A stretch of DNA of 36,560 bases from assembly GCF_024710765.1 (NCBI RefSeq), contig NZ_JANJUE010000151.1, positions 1 to 36,560 of the forward strand, read 5' to 3'. This document shows, piece after piece, positions 1 through 8,910 of this stretch. Source of the stretch: Pseudoxanthomonas sp. GTDB taxonomy: Bacteria > Pseudomonadota > Gammaproteobacteria > Xanthomonadales > Xanthomonadaceae. Numbering within the stretch: position 1 is the first letter of the stretch; every line of letters begins with the position of its first letter. A program made the translations under genes and the position numbers. The notes beneath the pieces were generated by a model. It did no database searches. It saw only the letters and a program-made list of their open reading frames with translations, and was not told the DNA's origin.

Positions 1-157
1 CGCACCATCTGGCCGCTGATCTGGCGGTCGTAATGGAACCAGAGCAGAAACGACAGCAGTACACCGGCCAGCGCGGCCAGACCCAGCATGGCGTAGAAAT
101 CACGCTGCCGCTGGGCGCGTCGTTCGGCGCGCCAGGGAAGTAGGTTGATTCTTGCCA

Positions 158-158
<1 letters not shown>
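1..158 (-). CDS. pilN: Type IV pilus inner-membrane assembly protein PilN (partial, N-terminus only)
   Basis: Only the first 52 or so codons are present; the gene runs off the left edge. The translation begins MARINLLPWRAERRAQRQ, the highly typical PilN N-terminus, and is followed by a single hydrophobic segment (about residues 27-44) that would anchor it in the inner membrane. PilN is a bitopic protein of the type IV pilus alignment subcomplex. Its short cytoplasmic N-terminal motif (INLLPWR) docks into PilM, and its periplasmic part pairs with PilO. The ATG shares one base with the stop codon of pilM (TGATG), so the two are translationally coupled. This is the usual pilMNOPQ order. Confidence 0.93.
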
Positions 159-1260
<1,102 letters not shown>

Positions 1261-1263
1261 ACA

Positions 1264-1291
1264 TTAATAACCAACTTTTTACGCTTGGCAA
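1264..1291 (-). promoter_or_regulatory. Predicted sigma-70 promoter of pilMNOPQ
   Basis: On the minus strand TTGCCA (1291-1286) and TATTAA (1269-1264) are separated by 16 bp in an unusually AT-rich stretch for this genome. The predicted start is near 1257, giving a leader of about 41 nt before the pilM GTG. This is a visual consensus match only. Confidence 0.55.
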
Positions 1292-1391
1292 CTTCAGTTT
1301 TCGTGGCTGTGCGGCTTGTCACGGTTCACGAAGGTTGTCACACAAGTTACTGTTCCCCCTAGGATCGCCGGCGGCGACCCCAGCCGTCATC

Positions 1392-1397
1392 TATACT
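1392..1397 (+). promoter_or_regulatory. Predicted -10 element for mrcA
   Basis: TATACT lies 35 bp upstream of the mrcA ATG. No good -35 is present at 16-18 bp. A second weak pair, TTGTCA (1335-1340) with TAGGAT (1360-1365), has a 19-bp spacer. Transcription from TATACT would start near 1404. Confidence 0.45.
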
Positions 1398-1432
1398 CTG
1401 CCCCCGAGAATTCTGCAATCGGATCCCACTGG

Positions 1433-3874
1433 ATGCCCCGTTTCCGCCGTCTCCTGCGCTGGGCCCTGCTGGCCGGCCTGGTCCTCACCCTCGCCGGCCT
1501 GGCCGCCATCGGCGTCCTCTATTACGTGGTTTCGGCCAAGGTTCCGGACATCCAGTCCCTGCGCAGCGTCGAATTGCAGGAGCCCCTCTACGTCTACGCG
1601 AGCGACGGCCGGCTGATTGGCCTGTTCGGCGAGACCCGGCGCTACCCGGTCTCCATCAAGGACGTCCCCGAGCCGGTCAAGCAGGCCTTCATCGCCGCCG
1701 AGGACTCGGACTTCTACAAGCACAACGGCGTCGACCTGACCGGCGTCAGCCGGGCAGTCTGGCAGATCGTCAGCCGCAAGGAAGGCCGCGTGGCCGGTGG
1801 CAGCACCATCACCCAGCAGGTCGCCCGCCAGTGGTTCCTCAGCTCCGAGTACAGCTACACGCGCAAGCTGGTCGAGATGATGCTGGCGATGCGCATCGAG
1901 AAGATGCTGACCAAGGACGAGATCCTGGAGCTCTACCTCAACAAGAGCTTCTTCGGAAACCGCTCCTACGGCGTGGCCGCGGCGGCCGAGTACTACTACG
2001 GAAAAACGCTTGACCAGCTGACCCTGGCCGAAACCGCGACCCTGGTCAGCGCGCTGAAATTCCCTTCCAGTGGCAATCCGATCAGCAACCCGGTGCGCAA
2101 CCACCAGCGCAGCGTGTACGTGATCAGCCGGATGCTGGAGGACCGTTACATCACCCCGGCGCAGGCGGCCGAGGCCAAGGCCGAACCGATGCATGCGACC
2201 CCGCACGAGCGCCCGGTCGAGGTCTACGCGCCGTACGTGGCCGAAATGGTCCGCCAGGAGATGATTGCCCGGTTCGGCGGCGACGTCCTGACCAAGGGCT
2301 ACCATGTCACCACCACCATCGACGCCGACCTGCAGGCGGCCGCCGATCAGGCGGTGCGCGAGGGCCTGCAGCTGTACGACCGCCGCCACGGCTGGAACGG
2401 GGTGGAACGGCATTTCGACGTGCCCGCCGACGCGGACGCCAAGGCCCTGGCCGCACAGTTGAACGGGGTGCCTCCGCAGGGCGGCATGCGTCCGGCCATC
2501 GTCGCCGCCACCACCGCGGACGGCAGCGCCCGCGTGGTCCTGTCCGACGCCAGCGAGGTGGTGCTGCCGCCGTCGGCCAGCCAATGGACCGGCAAGTCGC
2601 CCGGCAAGCTGTTCAAGCGTGGCGATCTGGTCCGCCTGAAGGCCGGCAAGACCGAAGGCAGCTACGTGGTCGACCAGGTGCCGCGCGCGCAGGCGGCGCT
2701 GGTGTCGCTGGATGCGGACACCGGCGCGCTGCGGGCGCTGATCGGCGGCTACAGTTTCGCCGGCAACAAGTTCAACCGCGCCACCCAGGCGCGCCGTCAG
2801 CCGGGTTCGAGCTTCAAGCCGTTCCTGTACGCCGCCGCGTTCGAAAAGGGTTTCAATCCCGCCTCGATCGTGCTCGACGCGCCGGTCGTGTTCCGCGACC
2901 GCCGTGGCCACATGTGGCGCCCGCAGAATGACGGCGGCGGCTTCCGTGGCCCGATGCGCCTGCGCGAGGCGCTGGTGCAGTCACGCAATCTGGTCTCGGT
3001 GCGCCTGCTCGACGCCATCGGCGTGGACTTCGCGCGCAAGTACATCAGCCAGTTCGGCTTCGAGGAGGCCGAGCTGCCGCCCAACCTGTCGATGTCGCTG
3101 GGCACGGCCTCGCTGACCCCGATGTCGGTGGCGCGCGGCTATGCGGTCTTCGCCAATGGCGGTTCGCGGGTGACCCCCTGGTTCATCGACGAGGTGAAGG
3201 ATCGCGCCGGCGCCGTGCTGTTCAAGGAAAAGCCCGCGGTCGCCTGCCGTGGTTGCAGCGGCACTTCGCTCGGCAATGCCGCGGTGCCCGCCAACGACGT
3301 GGTCGACGGCTTCAACTTCGGCCCCCAGCAGGCTGCCGCGCCCAAGCCCGCGCCGGCCAAGGCCCCGCCGACCGCGGCCGCACCGCCGGTCAAGCCGGCG
3401 CAGGCCGGCGATACCGTCGCCGCGCCGCGCGCCATCGACGAGCGCACCGCCTACCAACTGGTCTCGATGATGCGTGACGTGGTCCAGCGCGGCACCGGCG
3501 CCGCGGCCAAGACGCTCGGACGCGAGGACGTGGGCGGCAAGACCGGTTCCACCAATGATCACCGCGATGCCTGGTTCTCCGGTTTCGGCGGTACCTATGT
3601 CACCACCGTCTGGGTGGGCCGCGACGACTTCCGTTCGCTGGGTTATCGCGAATACGGCGGCAAGGCGGCGCTGCCGATCTGGATCGACTACATGCGGGTG
3701 GCGCTGAAGGACAAGCCGATCGCCGCCAACGATCCGCCCGCCGGCATGGTCCAGGTGACCACCAACGGCGCGACCGAGTGGGTCAAGGCCGAGGACCTGG
3801 AGCGCATCGAGCAGTTCGACGACTTCGGGCCCGAGGATGCGGTCCCGGACGAAGAAGCCTTCGACATCTTCTGA
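1433..3874 (+). CDS. mrcA: Penicillin-binding protein 1A (bifunctional peptidoglycan glycosyltransferase/transpeptidase)
   Basis: This class A PBP (813 aa) polymerises lipid II into glycan strands and cross-links the stem peptides at the inner membrane. One N-terminal membrane segment spans about residues 8-33. The GT51 domain follows with [14 protein letters not shown] (catalytic Glu90) and [12 protein letters not shown] (122-133). An OB-like region precedes the transpeptidase domain, whose motifs are complete: SSFK (Ser459/Lys462), SRN (517-519) and KTG (703-705). Between SxN and KTG there is a low-complexity Pro/Ala loop (about 633-660) preceded by a CRGC motif (605-608). I chose ATG 1433 because it starts right before the basic/hydrophobic anchor; the frame is open further upstream. 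The divergent arrangement with pilM matches ponA/pilM in pseudomonads. Confidence 0.95.
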   Translation: MPRFRRLLRWALLAGLVLTLAGLAAIGVLYYVVSAKVPDIQSLRSVELQEPLYVYASDGRLIGLFGETRRYPVSIKDVPEPVKQAFIAAEDSDFYKHNGVDLTGVSRAVWQIVSRKEGRVAGGSTITQQVARQWFLSSEYSYTRKLVEMMLAMRIEKMLTKDEILELYLNKSFFGNRSYGVAAAAEYYYGKTLDQLTLAETATLVSALKFPSSGNPISNPVRNHQRSVYVISRMLEDRYITPAQAAEAKAEPMHATPHERPVEVYAPYVAEMVRQEMIARFGGDVLTKGYHVTTTIDADLQAAADQAVREGLQLYDRRHGWNGVERHFDVPADADAKALAAQLNGVPPQGGMRPAIVAATTADGSARVVLSDASEVVLPPSASQWTGKSPGKLFKRGDLVRLKAGKTEGSYVVDQVPRAQAALVSLDADTGALRALIGGYSFAGNKFNRATQARRQPGSSFKPFLYAAAFEKGFNPASIVLDAPVVFRDRRGHMWRPQNDGGGFRGPMRLREALVQSRNLVSVRLLDAIGVDFARKYISQFGFEEAELPPNLSMSLGTASLTPMSVARGYAVFANGGSRVTPWFIDEVKDRAGAVLFKEKPAVACRGCSGTSLGNAAVPANDVVDGFNFGPQQAAAPKPAPAKAPPTAAAPPVKPAQAGDTVAAPRAIDERTAYQLVSMMRDVVQRGTGAAAKTLGREDVGGKTGSTNDHRDAWFSGFGGTYVTTVWVGRDDFRSLGYREYGGKAALPIWIDYMRVALKDKPIAANDPPAGMVQVTTNGATEWVKAEDLERIEQFDDFGPEDAVPDEEAFDIF

Positions 3875-3889
3875 CCACGCTTCCCCCGC

Positions 3890-3919
3890 ATCGGTGGATC
3901 ACCCGGGTGATCCACCGAT
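3890..3919. terminator. 30-bp perfect palindrome after mrcA (terminator-like, possible operator)
   Basis: ATCGGTGGATCACCC is followed immediately by its exact reverse complement, 15 nt after the mrcA stop. As RNA it would form a stem of up to 13 bp with a 4-nt loop. Only a short U run (TTTAC) follows, so as an intrinsic terminator it is imperfect. It also abuts the -35 of the promoter proposed for the next gene, which leaves an operator role open. Confidence 0.55.
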
Positions 3920-3946
3920 TTACATTCACAATCCTTGGTGTACAGT
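3919..3946 (+). promoter_or_regulatory. Predicted sigma-70 promoter for the 3976-5975 gene group
   Basis: TTTACA (3919-3924) and TACAGT (3941-3946) are 16 bp apart. The predicted start is near 3953, giving a leader of about 23 nt that contains the GGAGG (3965-3969) of the downstream gene. The -35 begins at the last base of the 30-bp palindrome. Confidence 0.5.
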
Positions 3947-3975
3947 CGCCGCTAGTTTCGACGCGGAGGCTCATC

Positions 3976-4629
3976 ATGCACCATGCCCGTCAGCACGCCG
4001 AAACCCGCATCCGCGAGCGCCGTCACCGCCTCGCCCATGAGGCCGCCAGGCTGATGGCCGAGGGTGGCATCCGCGACTTCCACCAGGCCAAGCTCAAGGC
4101 CGCCAACCGGTTGGGCATCCACGACGACGCGTCGTTGCCGCGCAACCGCGAGATCGAGGACGCCCTGCGCGAGTACCAGCGCCTGTTCGTCGGCGAGGCC
4201 CATGCCGAAGGCGTGCGCCGCCGCCGTGAAGCCGCCCTGCGCGCGCTGGAGTTCTTCCACGACTTCTCCCCCCGGCTGGTCGGACCGGTCCTGGAAGGCA
4301 CTTCGGACAGCAACGCCGCCGTGCAATTGCATGTCCACAGCGATGATCCGGACGCACTGTCCCGGTTCCTCGAGGAACATCGGATTCCCAGCGAGTCCAG
4401 GACACGCCGGCTGCGCCTGGATCGCGAGCGCGGGCTGGATGCTCCGGTCTGGCTTTTCAGCGCGGAGGAGCTCAGCTTCGACGTAACCGTGCTGCCGCAG
4501 GACGCCGTGCGCCAGGCGCCCTTGTCGAGCGTCGATGAGAAGCCGATGCGCCGGGCATCCGCGGCGCAACTGCGGCAGGTCCTGGCCGAAGAGGAAATCG
4601 CCGGCTACGAAACAGGCATGCAGGGTTGA
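3976..4629 (+). CDS. Conserved uncharacterised protein, possible degenerate nucleotidyltransferase fold
   Basis: This soluble 217-aa protein has no signal peptide or membrane segment. The ATG is supported by GGAGG 6 nt upstream. Residues 1-95 are charged and helical. Residues 100-170 contain RLVGPVLEGTSDSNAAVQLHV, which has the spacing of the nucleotidyltransferase signature (GS-x(10)-D-x-D), but both catalytic Asp positions are replaced (Ala115, Gln117). A candidate third acidic residue is Asp169 in LSFDVTVLP. If the resemblance is real, the protein would be a non-catalytic relative, but this reading is inference from pattern only. It may also be an unrelated family. I do not recognise a named family. 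Its stop lies 22 bp before the AraC-type gene, suggesting cotranscription. Confidence 0.75.
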   Translation: MHHARQHAETRIRERRHRLAHEAARLMAEGGIRDFHQAKLKAANRLGIHDDASLPRNREIEDALREYQRLFVGEAHAEGVRRRREAALRALEFFHDFSPRLVGPVLEGTSDSNAAVQLHVHSDDPDALSRFLEEHRIPSESRTRRLRLDRERGLDAPVWLFSAEELSFDVTVLPQDAVRQAPLSSVDEKPMRRASAAQLRQVLAEEEIAGYETGMQG

Positions 4630-4651
4630 GCACGGCCAAGGAAACGCCATC

Positions 4652-5458
4652 GTGCACCTGCTGCCCCCCTCCCCCGCGTTGCGTCCCTGGATAGTCGGCT
4701 ACTGGCATGTGGCGGCCACGGCAACCGGTACGGCGCGCCGGGAATGGGTGCTGCCCGATGGCCACGCCCATCTCGCGCTGCGCCTGGATGGCACGCCACT
4801 GCGCAAATGGATGGATGGCGAAACGGGCGCACGGTGCATTGGCGACCTGATCCTTGCCGGTCCGCATTCGCGGGTCTATCGCAAGGAAGCGGCTTCCGGC
4901 GGCGGCTCGCTGGGCGTGGTGTTCAGGCCCGGCGCGCTGCGCGCATTGTTCGGGGTCGCGCCGCATGAACTGGCGGATCGCCATGTCGCACTGGAGGACG
5001 TCTGGGGCACGGCCGCCGCGATGTTGCGCGAGCGGATTCACGCTGCGGCTCCCGAGCGTCATGTGGAACTCCTGGAAGCGCAATTGCTGGCGCGCCTGCG
5101 CCCCTGCCGCGGCCTGCATCCGCAGGTGGCGGCGCGACTGGGCGAGGTGGAGGCCGGCACGCGGATTGCGGCCATCGCGCGTTCGGCGGGCTACAGCGCG
5201 CGGCGCTTCACCGATCTTTTCCGCCAGGGCGTGGGCATGACGCCACGGTGCTACGCGGGCCTGTGCCGCTTCGCACGGGTGTTGCCGGCCGCCGCCGGGG
5301 ACAGCGCGTGGGCGAACGTCGCACTGGACGGCGGGTTCAGCGACCAGGCCCACCTGATCCGCGAATTCCGCGCGCACGCCGGCATGACGCCGGGCCAGTA
5401 TCGCCGCGCCGCACCGCGTGCGCTCCGCCATGTGCCGATAGCGGCGCCGGCCAATTGA
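4652..5458 (+). CDS. AraC-family transcriptional regulator (DUF6597-type N-terminus)
   Basis: The 268-aa protein has a C-terminal double helix-turn-helix of AraC type: the first HTH is about residues 170-192 (RIAAIARSAGYSARRFTDLF) and the second about 220-247 (VALDGGFSDQAHLIREFRAHAGMTPGQYR), the classic AraC signature. The N-terminal 140 residues (LPPSPALRPWIVGYWHV, LPDGHAHLALRL, SLGVVFRPGALRALFG) resemble the short beta-rich effector domain found in many small AraC proteins. The start is the GTG at 4652 with AAGGAAA upstream; upstream in-frame starts lie inside the preceding gene. The next gene, 73 bp downstream, encodes a VOC protein and is a plausible partner or target. The effector is unknown. 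Confidence 0.88.
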   Translation: MHLLPPSPALRPWIVGYWHVAATATGTARREWVLPDGHAHLALRLDGTPLRKWMDGETGARCIGDLILAGPHSRVYRKEAASGGGSLGVVFRPGALRALFGVAPHELADRHVALEDVWGTAAAMLRERIHAAAPERHVELLEAQLLARLRPCRGLHPQVAARLGEVEAGTRIAAIARSAGYSARRFTDLFRQGVGMTPRCYAGLCRFARVLPAAAGDSAWANVALDGGFSDQAHLIREFRAHAGMTPGQYRRAAPRALRHVPIAAPAN

Positions 5459-5531
5459 GTTTCGGATTCGTTCAATACCGCCGTGGCCACCGCGGCAATG
5501 CTATGCGCCACCCCGTCAAAGGAAGCCGCCC

Positions 5532-5975
5532 ATGGCCGTACATGAATTGTTCGCCTACCTCTGCGTCCACGATGCCGGCGCCGCGATCGACTTCTATCGG
5601 GACGCCTTCGCGGCGACCGAAAAGTTCCGCCTGGTCGAGCCCGGTGGCCGCATCGGCCACGTCGAACTCGAACTGGGTGGCGCCACGCTGATGCTGTGCG
5701 AGGAGTACCCCGAGTTCGGCATCGCCCGTCCGGATCCCGCCGCTCCCGCTTCGCACACGCTGCACATCCATGTCGACGATGCCGACGCCACCATCGCGCG
5801 CGCGGTGGCGCTGGGCGCCTCCCTGGTGATGGCGCCCCGGGACATGTTCTATGGCGAGCGCTCCGGCGTGGTGCGGGATCCCTTCGGCCATCGCTGGAAC
5901 ATCGGCCACAGCATCGAGGAGGTCACACCCGAGGAGATGCAGCGGCGCTATGGAGCCACCGATTCGCCCTGCTGA
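5532..5975 (+). CDS. VOC (glyoxalase/bleomycin-resistance fold) protein, PhnB-like
   Basis: This single-domain vicinal-oxygen-chelate protein (147 aa) contains the repeated beta-alpha-beta-beta-beta modules of the family. Visible elements are AYLCVHDAGAAIDFYRDAFAATE at the N-terminus, HVELELGGATLMLCEEY in the middle, and HTLHIHVDDADATIARAVALGA plus GVVRDPFGHRWNIGHSIEEV at the C-terminus. Such proteins act as metal-dependent lyases, dioxygenases or antibiotic-binding proteins, and substrates cannot be told from sequence. AAGGAA lies shortly before the ATG. It follows the AraC gene in the same direction and is closed by a strong terminator, so the two probably form one unit. Confidence 0.88.
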   Translation: MAVHELFAYLCVHDAGAAIDFYRDAFAATEKFRLVEPGGRIGHVELELGGATLMLCEEYPEFGIARPDPAAPASHTLHIHVDDADATIARAVALGASLVMAPRDMFYGERSGVVRDPFGHRWNIGHSIEEVTPEEMQRRYGATDSPC

Positions 5976-5982
5976 AAAAGCA

Positions 5983-6006
5983 AACGCCCCGCGAGAGCGG
6001 GGCGTT
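5983..6006. terminator. Bidirectional intrinsic terminator between the VOC gene and gltA
   Basis: A perfect 10-bp stem AACGCCCCGC / GCGGGGCGTT encloses a GAGA tetraloop. On the minus strand it is followed by TTTGCTTTTTC, an excellent U tract for gltA; on the plus strand by GCGTTT. It sits between convergent genes and serves both. Confidence 0.85.
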
Positions 6007-6040
6007 GCGTTTCGGTGCACCGTCGACGTGGAACAGATGC

Positions 6041-7330
6041 TCAGCGCTGGTCGATGCCCTTGTAGTCGCGCACGTCGTAGCCAGTGTAGATCTGGCGCGG
6101 ACGGCCGATCTTGGCTTCCGGATCGACCTGCTGTTCCAGCCAGTGCGCGACCCAGCCGGCGGTGCGGCCGATGGCGAACATGACGGTGAACATCTCGGTC
6201 GGGATCTTCAGCGCCTTGTAGATGATGCCGCTGTAGAAGTCGACGTTCGGATACAGCTTGCGCTGGATGAAGTAGTCGTCCTTCAACGCGGCCTCTTCCA
6301 GCTTCAGCGCCACTTCCAGCAGCGGGTCGTTGACGCCCAGCTCGCCCAGTACCTTGTGGGTCATCTCGCGGATGATCTTGGCGCGCGGATCGAAGTTCTT
6401 GTAGACGCGGTGGCCGAAGCCCATCAGGCGGAAGCCGGACTCCTTGTCCTTGGCCTTGGCGACGGCGCTGTCCACCTTGTCGGGGGTGCCGATCTCTTCC
6501 AGCATCTTCAGCACGGCTTCGTTGGCGCCGCCGTGGGCGGGGCCCCACAGGGCGGTGATGCCGGCGGCGACGGACGCGTACGGGTTGGCGCCGGTGGAAC
6601 CGACCAGGCGGACGGTCGAGGTCGACGCGTTCTGTTCGTGATCGGCGTGCAGGATGAACAGCAGATCCAGCGCCTTGGCCACCACCGGGCTCAGTTCCAA
6701 TGGCTCGCTCGGCACTTCGAACATCATGTGCAGGAAGCGGTCGACGTATTCCAGGTTGTTGCGCGGATAGCGGATCGGCCAGCCAATCGAATAGCGGTAG
6801 GCAGCGGCGGCGATCGTCGGCACCTTGGCGATCAGGCGGATGGCGGCCAGGCGGCGCTGCTCCGGATCTTCCAGGTCCAGGGTGTCGTGGTAGAACGCGG
6901 ACAGCGAGGCGACCGTGCCGGCGAGCATCGCCATCGGATGCGCGTCGTAGTGGAAACCGTGCAGGAAGTTCTTCAGCGACTCGTGCATCATCGTGTGATG
7001 CGTGACTTCGTGATCGAACTTCTCGAATTCCGCCTTGCCCGGCAGTTCGCCGTTCATCAGCAGGTAGGCCACTTCCAGGAAGCTGGAATTCTTGGCCAAC
7101 TGCTCAATCGGATAACCGCGATACAGCAGCACGCCGTTGTCGCCATCGATGTAGGTGATGGCCGACTTGCAACTGGCAGTGGCGGTGAAACCGGAGTCGT
7201 AGGTGAAGAGACCGGTTTCCTTGGTCAACTTGGAAATGTCCACGCAGTTGTTGCCCAGCGTGGGTTTCAGGACCGGCAGGTTGACGGATTTGTCGCCGGC
7301 GGTCAGCGTGACCTGGTCGAGATCGGACAC
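6041..7330 (-). CDS. gltA: Citrate synthase (type II)
   Basis: GltA condenses acetyl-CoA with oxaloacetate to citrate, the first step of the TCA cycle, in the cytoplasm. The 429-aa length and sequence fit the hexameric, NADH-regulated Gram-negative type. The catalytic residues are visible: His266 in GPAHGGANE, His307 in GFGHRVYKN and Asp364 in PNVDFYSG. I chose the GTG at 7330 (VSDLDQVTL) because AAGGAG lies 8 nt upstream; the open frame continues upstream only into non-conserved sequence. The gene stands alone, with its own upstream region and the terminator at 5983-6006. Confidence 0.97.
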   Translation of the reverse strand: MSDLDQVTLTAGDKSVNLPVLKPTLGNNCVDISKLTKETGLFTYDSGFTATASCKSAITYIDGDNGVLLYRGYPIEQLAKNSSFLEVAYLLMNGELPGKAEFEKFDHEVTHHTMMHESLKNFLHGFHYDAHPMAMLAGTVASLSAFYHDTLDLEDPEQRRLAAIRLIAKVPTIAAAAYRYSIGWPIRYPRNNLEYVDRFLHMMFEVPSEPLELSPVVAKALDLLFILHADHEQNASTSTVRLVGSTGANPYASVAAGITALWGPAHGGANEAVLKMLEEIGTPDKVDSAVAKAKDKESGFRLMGFGHRVYKNFDPRAKIIREMTHKVLGELGVNDPLLEVALKLEEAALKDDYFIQRKLYPNVDFYSGIIYKALKIPTEMFTVMFAIGRTAGWVAHWLEQQVDPEAKIGRPRQIYTGYDVRDYKGIDQR

Positions 7331-7417
7331 AGTGTGCGCTCCTTCGTGGGGAAGCACCGGCCGCTTGCACGGTCGGCGTGTGACGGGAGTCCGGAGGGGG
7401 GTCCTCGGATAACGTCG

Positions 7418-7423
7418 ATTATC
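7418..7423 (-). promoter_or_regulatory. Candidate gltA -10 element
   Basis: GATAAT on the minus strand would start transcription near 7411, about 80 nt before the gltA GTG. The -35 position (CGACGA) is poor, which suggests the promoter needs an activator. Confidence 0.4.
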
Positions 7424-7454
7424 GCACACGCGCTTTGGAGTCGTCGCTCGGTTC

Positions 7455-7474
7455 CAGACCAAACTCAGACCAAA
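7455..7474 (-). repeat. Tandem 9-bp repeats upstream of the gltA promoter
   Basis: TTTGGTCTG occurs twice on the minus strand (7474-7466 and 7463-7455), 11 bp apart start to start. That is about one helical turn, placing both copies on the same DNA face at about -44 to -63 from the predicted gltA start. The arrangement is typical of an activator site but the protein is unknown. Confidence 0.5.
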
Positions 7475-7526
7475 GCATTAGTCGCCATGCAACGCCGGTT
7501 ACGCGCAAGCGGACGGCGGAAATGCA

Positions 7527-7553
7527 AACGGCCGCGCACCTGGCGCGGCCGTT
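7527..7553 (-). terminator. Intrinsic terminator of rpmE
   Basis: An 11-bp perfect stem (AACGGCCGCGC / GCGCGGCCGTT) with a 5-nt loop lies 22 bp after the rpmE stop. On the minus strand TTTGCATTT-like sequence follows. Confidence 0.75.
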
Positions 7554-7575
7554 GCAGGACGAACCGACGGTTCGC

Positions 7576-7818
7576 TCAGCGCGCGTAGCGCTTCTGGAAC
7601 TTGTCGATGCGGCCGCTGGTGTCGATGACCTTGTGCTTGCCCGTGTAGAACGGATGCGAAGCCGAGGAAATTTCAACCTTGATCAGCGGATAGTCGTTGC
7701 CGTCTTCCCACTTCGTGGTTTCCTTGCTGCCCAGGGTCGAGCGGGTCAGGAACTTGAAATCGGAGGTCACGTCGTGGAAGACGACTTCGCGGTATTCGGG
7801 ATGGATGTCGGCCTTCAT
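7576..7818 (-). CDS. rpmE2: 50S ribosomal protein L31, type B
   Basis: This is an 80-aa L31 ([17 protein letters not shown]...). It has the longer type B form and contains no cysteine at all, so it lacks the zinc-binding CxxC of classical L31 (the C-minus form). In organisms with both types the B form replaces zinc-binding L31 under zinc limitation. Here it has a good constitutive-looking promoter and its own terminator, so it may be the standard copy. The rest of the genome would be needed to tell. The ATG at 7818 matches the family start exactly. Confidence 0.96.
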   Translation of the reverse strand: MKADIHPEYREVVFHDVTSDFKFLTRSTLGSKETTKWEDGNDYPLIKVEISSASHPFYTGKHKVIDTSGRIDKFQKRYAR

Positions 7819-7855
7819 GGCGGGCACACCGTGTTGCAGGATAGGGAAGAGCGGC

Positions 7856-7885
7856 ATTGTAGCCCGCCCCTCCCCATCGGCGCAA
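7856..7885 (-). promoter_or_regulatory. Predicted sigma-70 promoter of rpmE
   Basis: On the minus strand TTGCGC (7885-7880) and TACAAT (7861-7856) are 18 bp apart. The start near 7849 gives a leader of about 31 nt. It overlaps the end of the gap after the nucleoside hydrolase gene, making rpmE an independent unit. Confidence 0.65.
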
Positions 7886-7904
7886 GTCCGGGGTCCATCC
7901 GGGC

Positions 7905-8843
7905 TCAGCCGGCCGCCAGGGCAGCCCGGATCAGGGCCTCGAAGCGCTCCTGGTCGTACTTGAGCAGGATGTCGACCTTGTCCGGCTGGCCGCCCTCCCG
8001 CCGCCAGTCCACCACGCTGGCCCCCCGGGAGTGGGCGCCCTGCAGTTCGATGGCCAGCGGCCGCTCGGCCCGCTCCAGGCCCCCTTCCGGTTCCAGGGCA
8101 AAGGCCATGGCCAGGGCGTCGGCGGCATACCAGTAGTCGCCACGGCGATCGATCGACCACAAGCGGGTCTTCTCCGAGATGCCGGCATAGAACCGTGCGC
8201 GGTCCGAATCGGCCCGCAGCCAGTCGATGACGCGATCATGATGGAGGCCATGGGCGATGGTGGCCTCCCAGTCCGCCAGTTCGACGCGTTCGAACGCTTC
8301 GAATACCAGATGGGCGGCTTCCGGATCGAAATAGAAATTGAACTCCGCCGCGGGCGTGATGTTGCCGTGGGCGGTCACCGCGCCCCCCATCACCACGAAG
8401 CGCGCAATCCGCCGCGGCAGGGTCGGGTCCAGTTTCAACGCCAGCGCGATGTTGGTCAGCGGCCCCAGCGCCACCAGCGTCAGCCGGCCGGCGTGCTGGT
8501 GCGACAGGCGCAGGATTGCCAGCGCGGCATGCTCGGCTTCCACTTGCTTGGCCGGTGCGTCGTAACCGATGTCGCCGAAACCATCCTGGCCGTGCACGTA
8601 GCCCGCGTCCGGCGCCGGATGCAGCAGCGGCTCCGGTGCGCCGGCGAATACCGGGATATCGGTGCGACCGCAGACCTCGCACAGTTTCAGCGCGTTGCGC
8701 ACGGTGTGCTTCAGGCCGACGTTGCCGGCGGCGATGGTGAGGCCGATCACGTCATGGCGCTGATCATTGAACGCCATCAGCAGCGCCAGTGCGTCGTCGA
8801 CGCCGGGATCGGTATCAATCAGCAGTGGAATCCTGTCACTCAT
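7905..8843 (-). CDS. Nucleoside hydrolase (inosine-uridine preferring family)
   Basis: This 312-aa enzyme would hydrolyse the N-glycosidic bond of ribonucleosides to free base and ribose, for salvage. The family hallmark [15 protein letters not shown] (Asp cluster binding the catalytic calcium) is at residues 10-24. [17 protein letters not shown] in the middle and the later Asp/His residues (near YAADALAMA) fit the same family. There is no signal peptide, so it is cytoplasmic. Base preference cannot be read from sequence. It follows recG by 67 bp in the same direction and could be cotranscribed with it. Confidence 0.93.
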   Translation of the reverse strand: MSDRIPLLIDTDPGVDDALALLMAFNDQRHDVIGLTIAAGNVGLKHTVRNALKLCEVCGRTDIPVFAGAPEPLLHPAPDAGYVHGQDGFGDIGYDAPAKQVEAEHAALAILRLSHQHAGRLTLVALGPLTNIALALKLDPTLPRRIARFVVMGGAVTAHGNITPAAEFNFYFDPEAAHLVFEAFERVELADWEATIAHGLHHDRVIDWLRADSDRARFYAGISEKTRLWSIDRRGDYWYAADALAMAFALEPEGGLERAERPLAIELQGAHSRGASVVDWRREGGQPDKVDILLKYDQERFEALIRAALAAG

Positions 8844-8910
8844 GCGTCTTCTTCATTCATGTCTCGGTCCGCGAGTCTGGCACCGATGGATGACGAACGA
8901 AAGTCGCGGC

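Noticed and set aside
5696-7588. A 630-codon rightward open frame opposite gltA
   Set aside because: It is antisense to the well-conserved citrate synthase gene, has a His/Arg/Gln/Val-rich composition typical of antisense frames in GC-rich DNA and matches no known domain.
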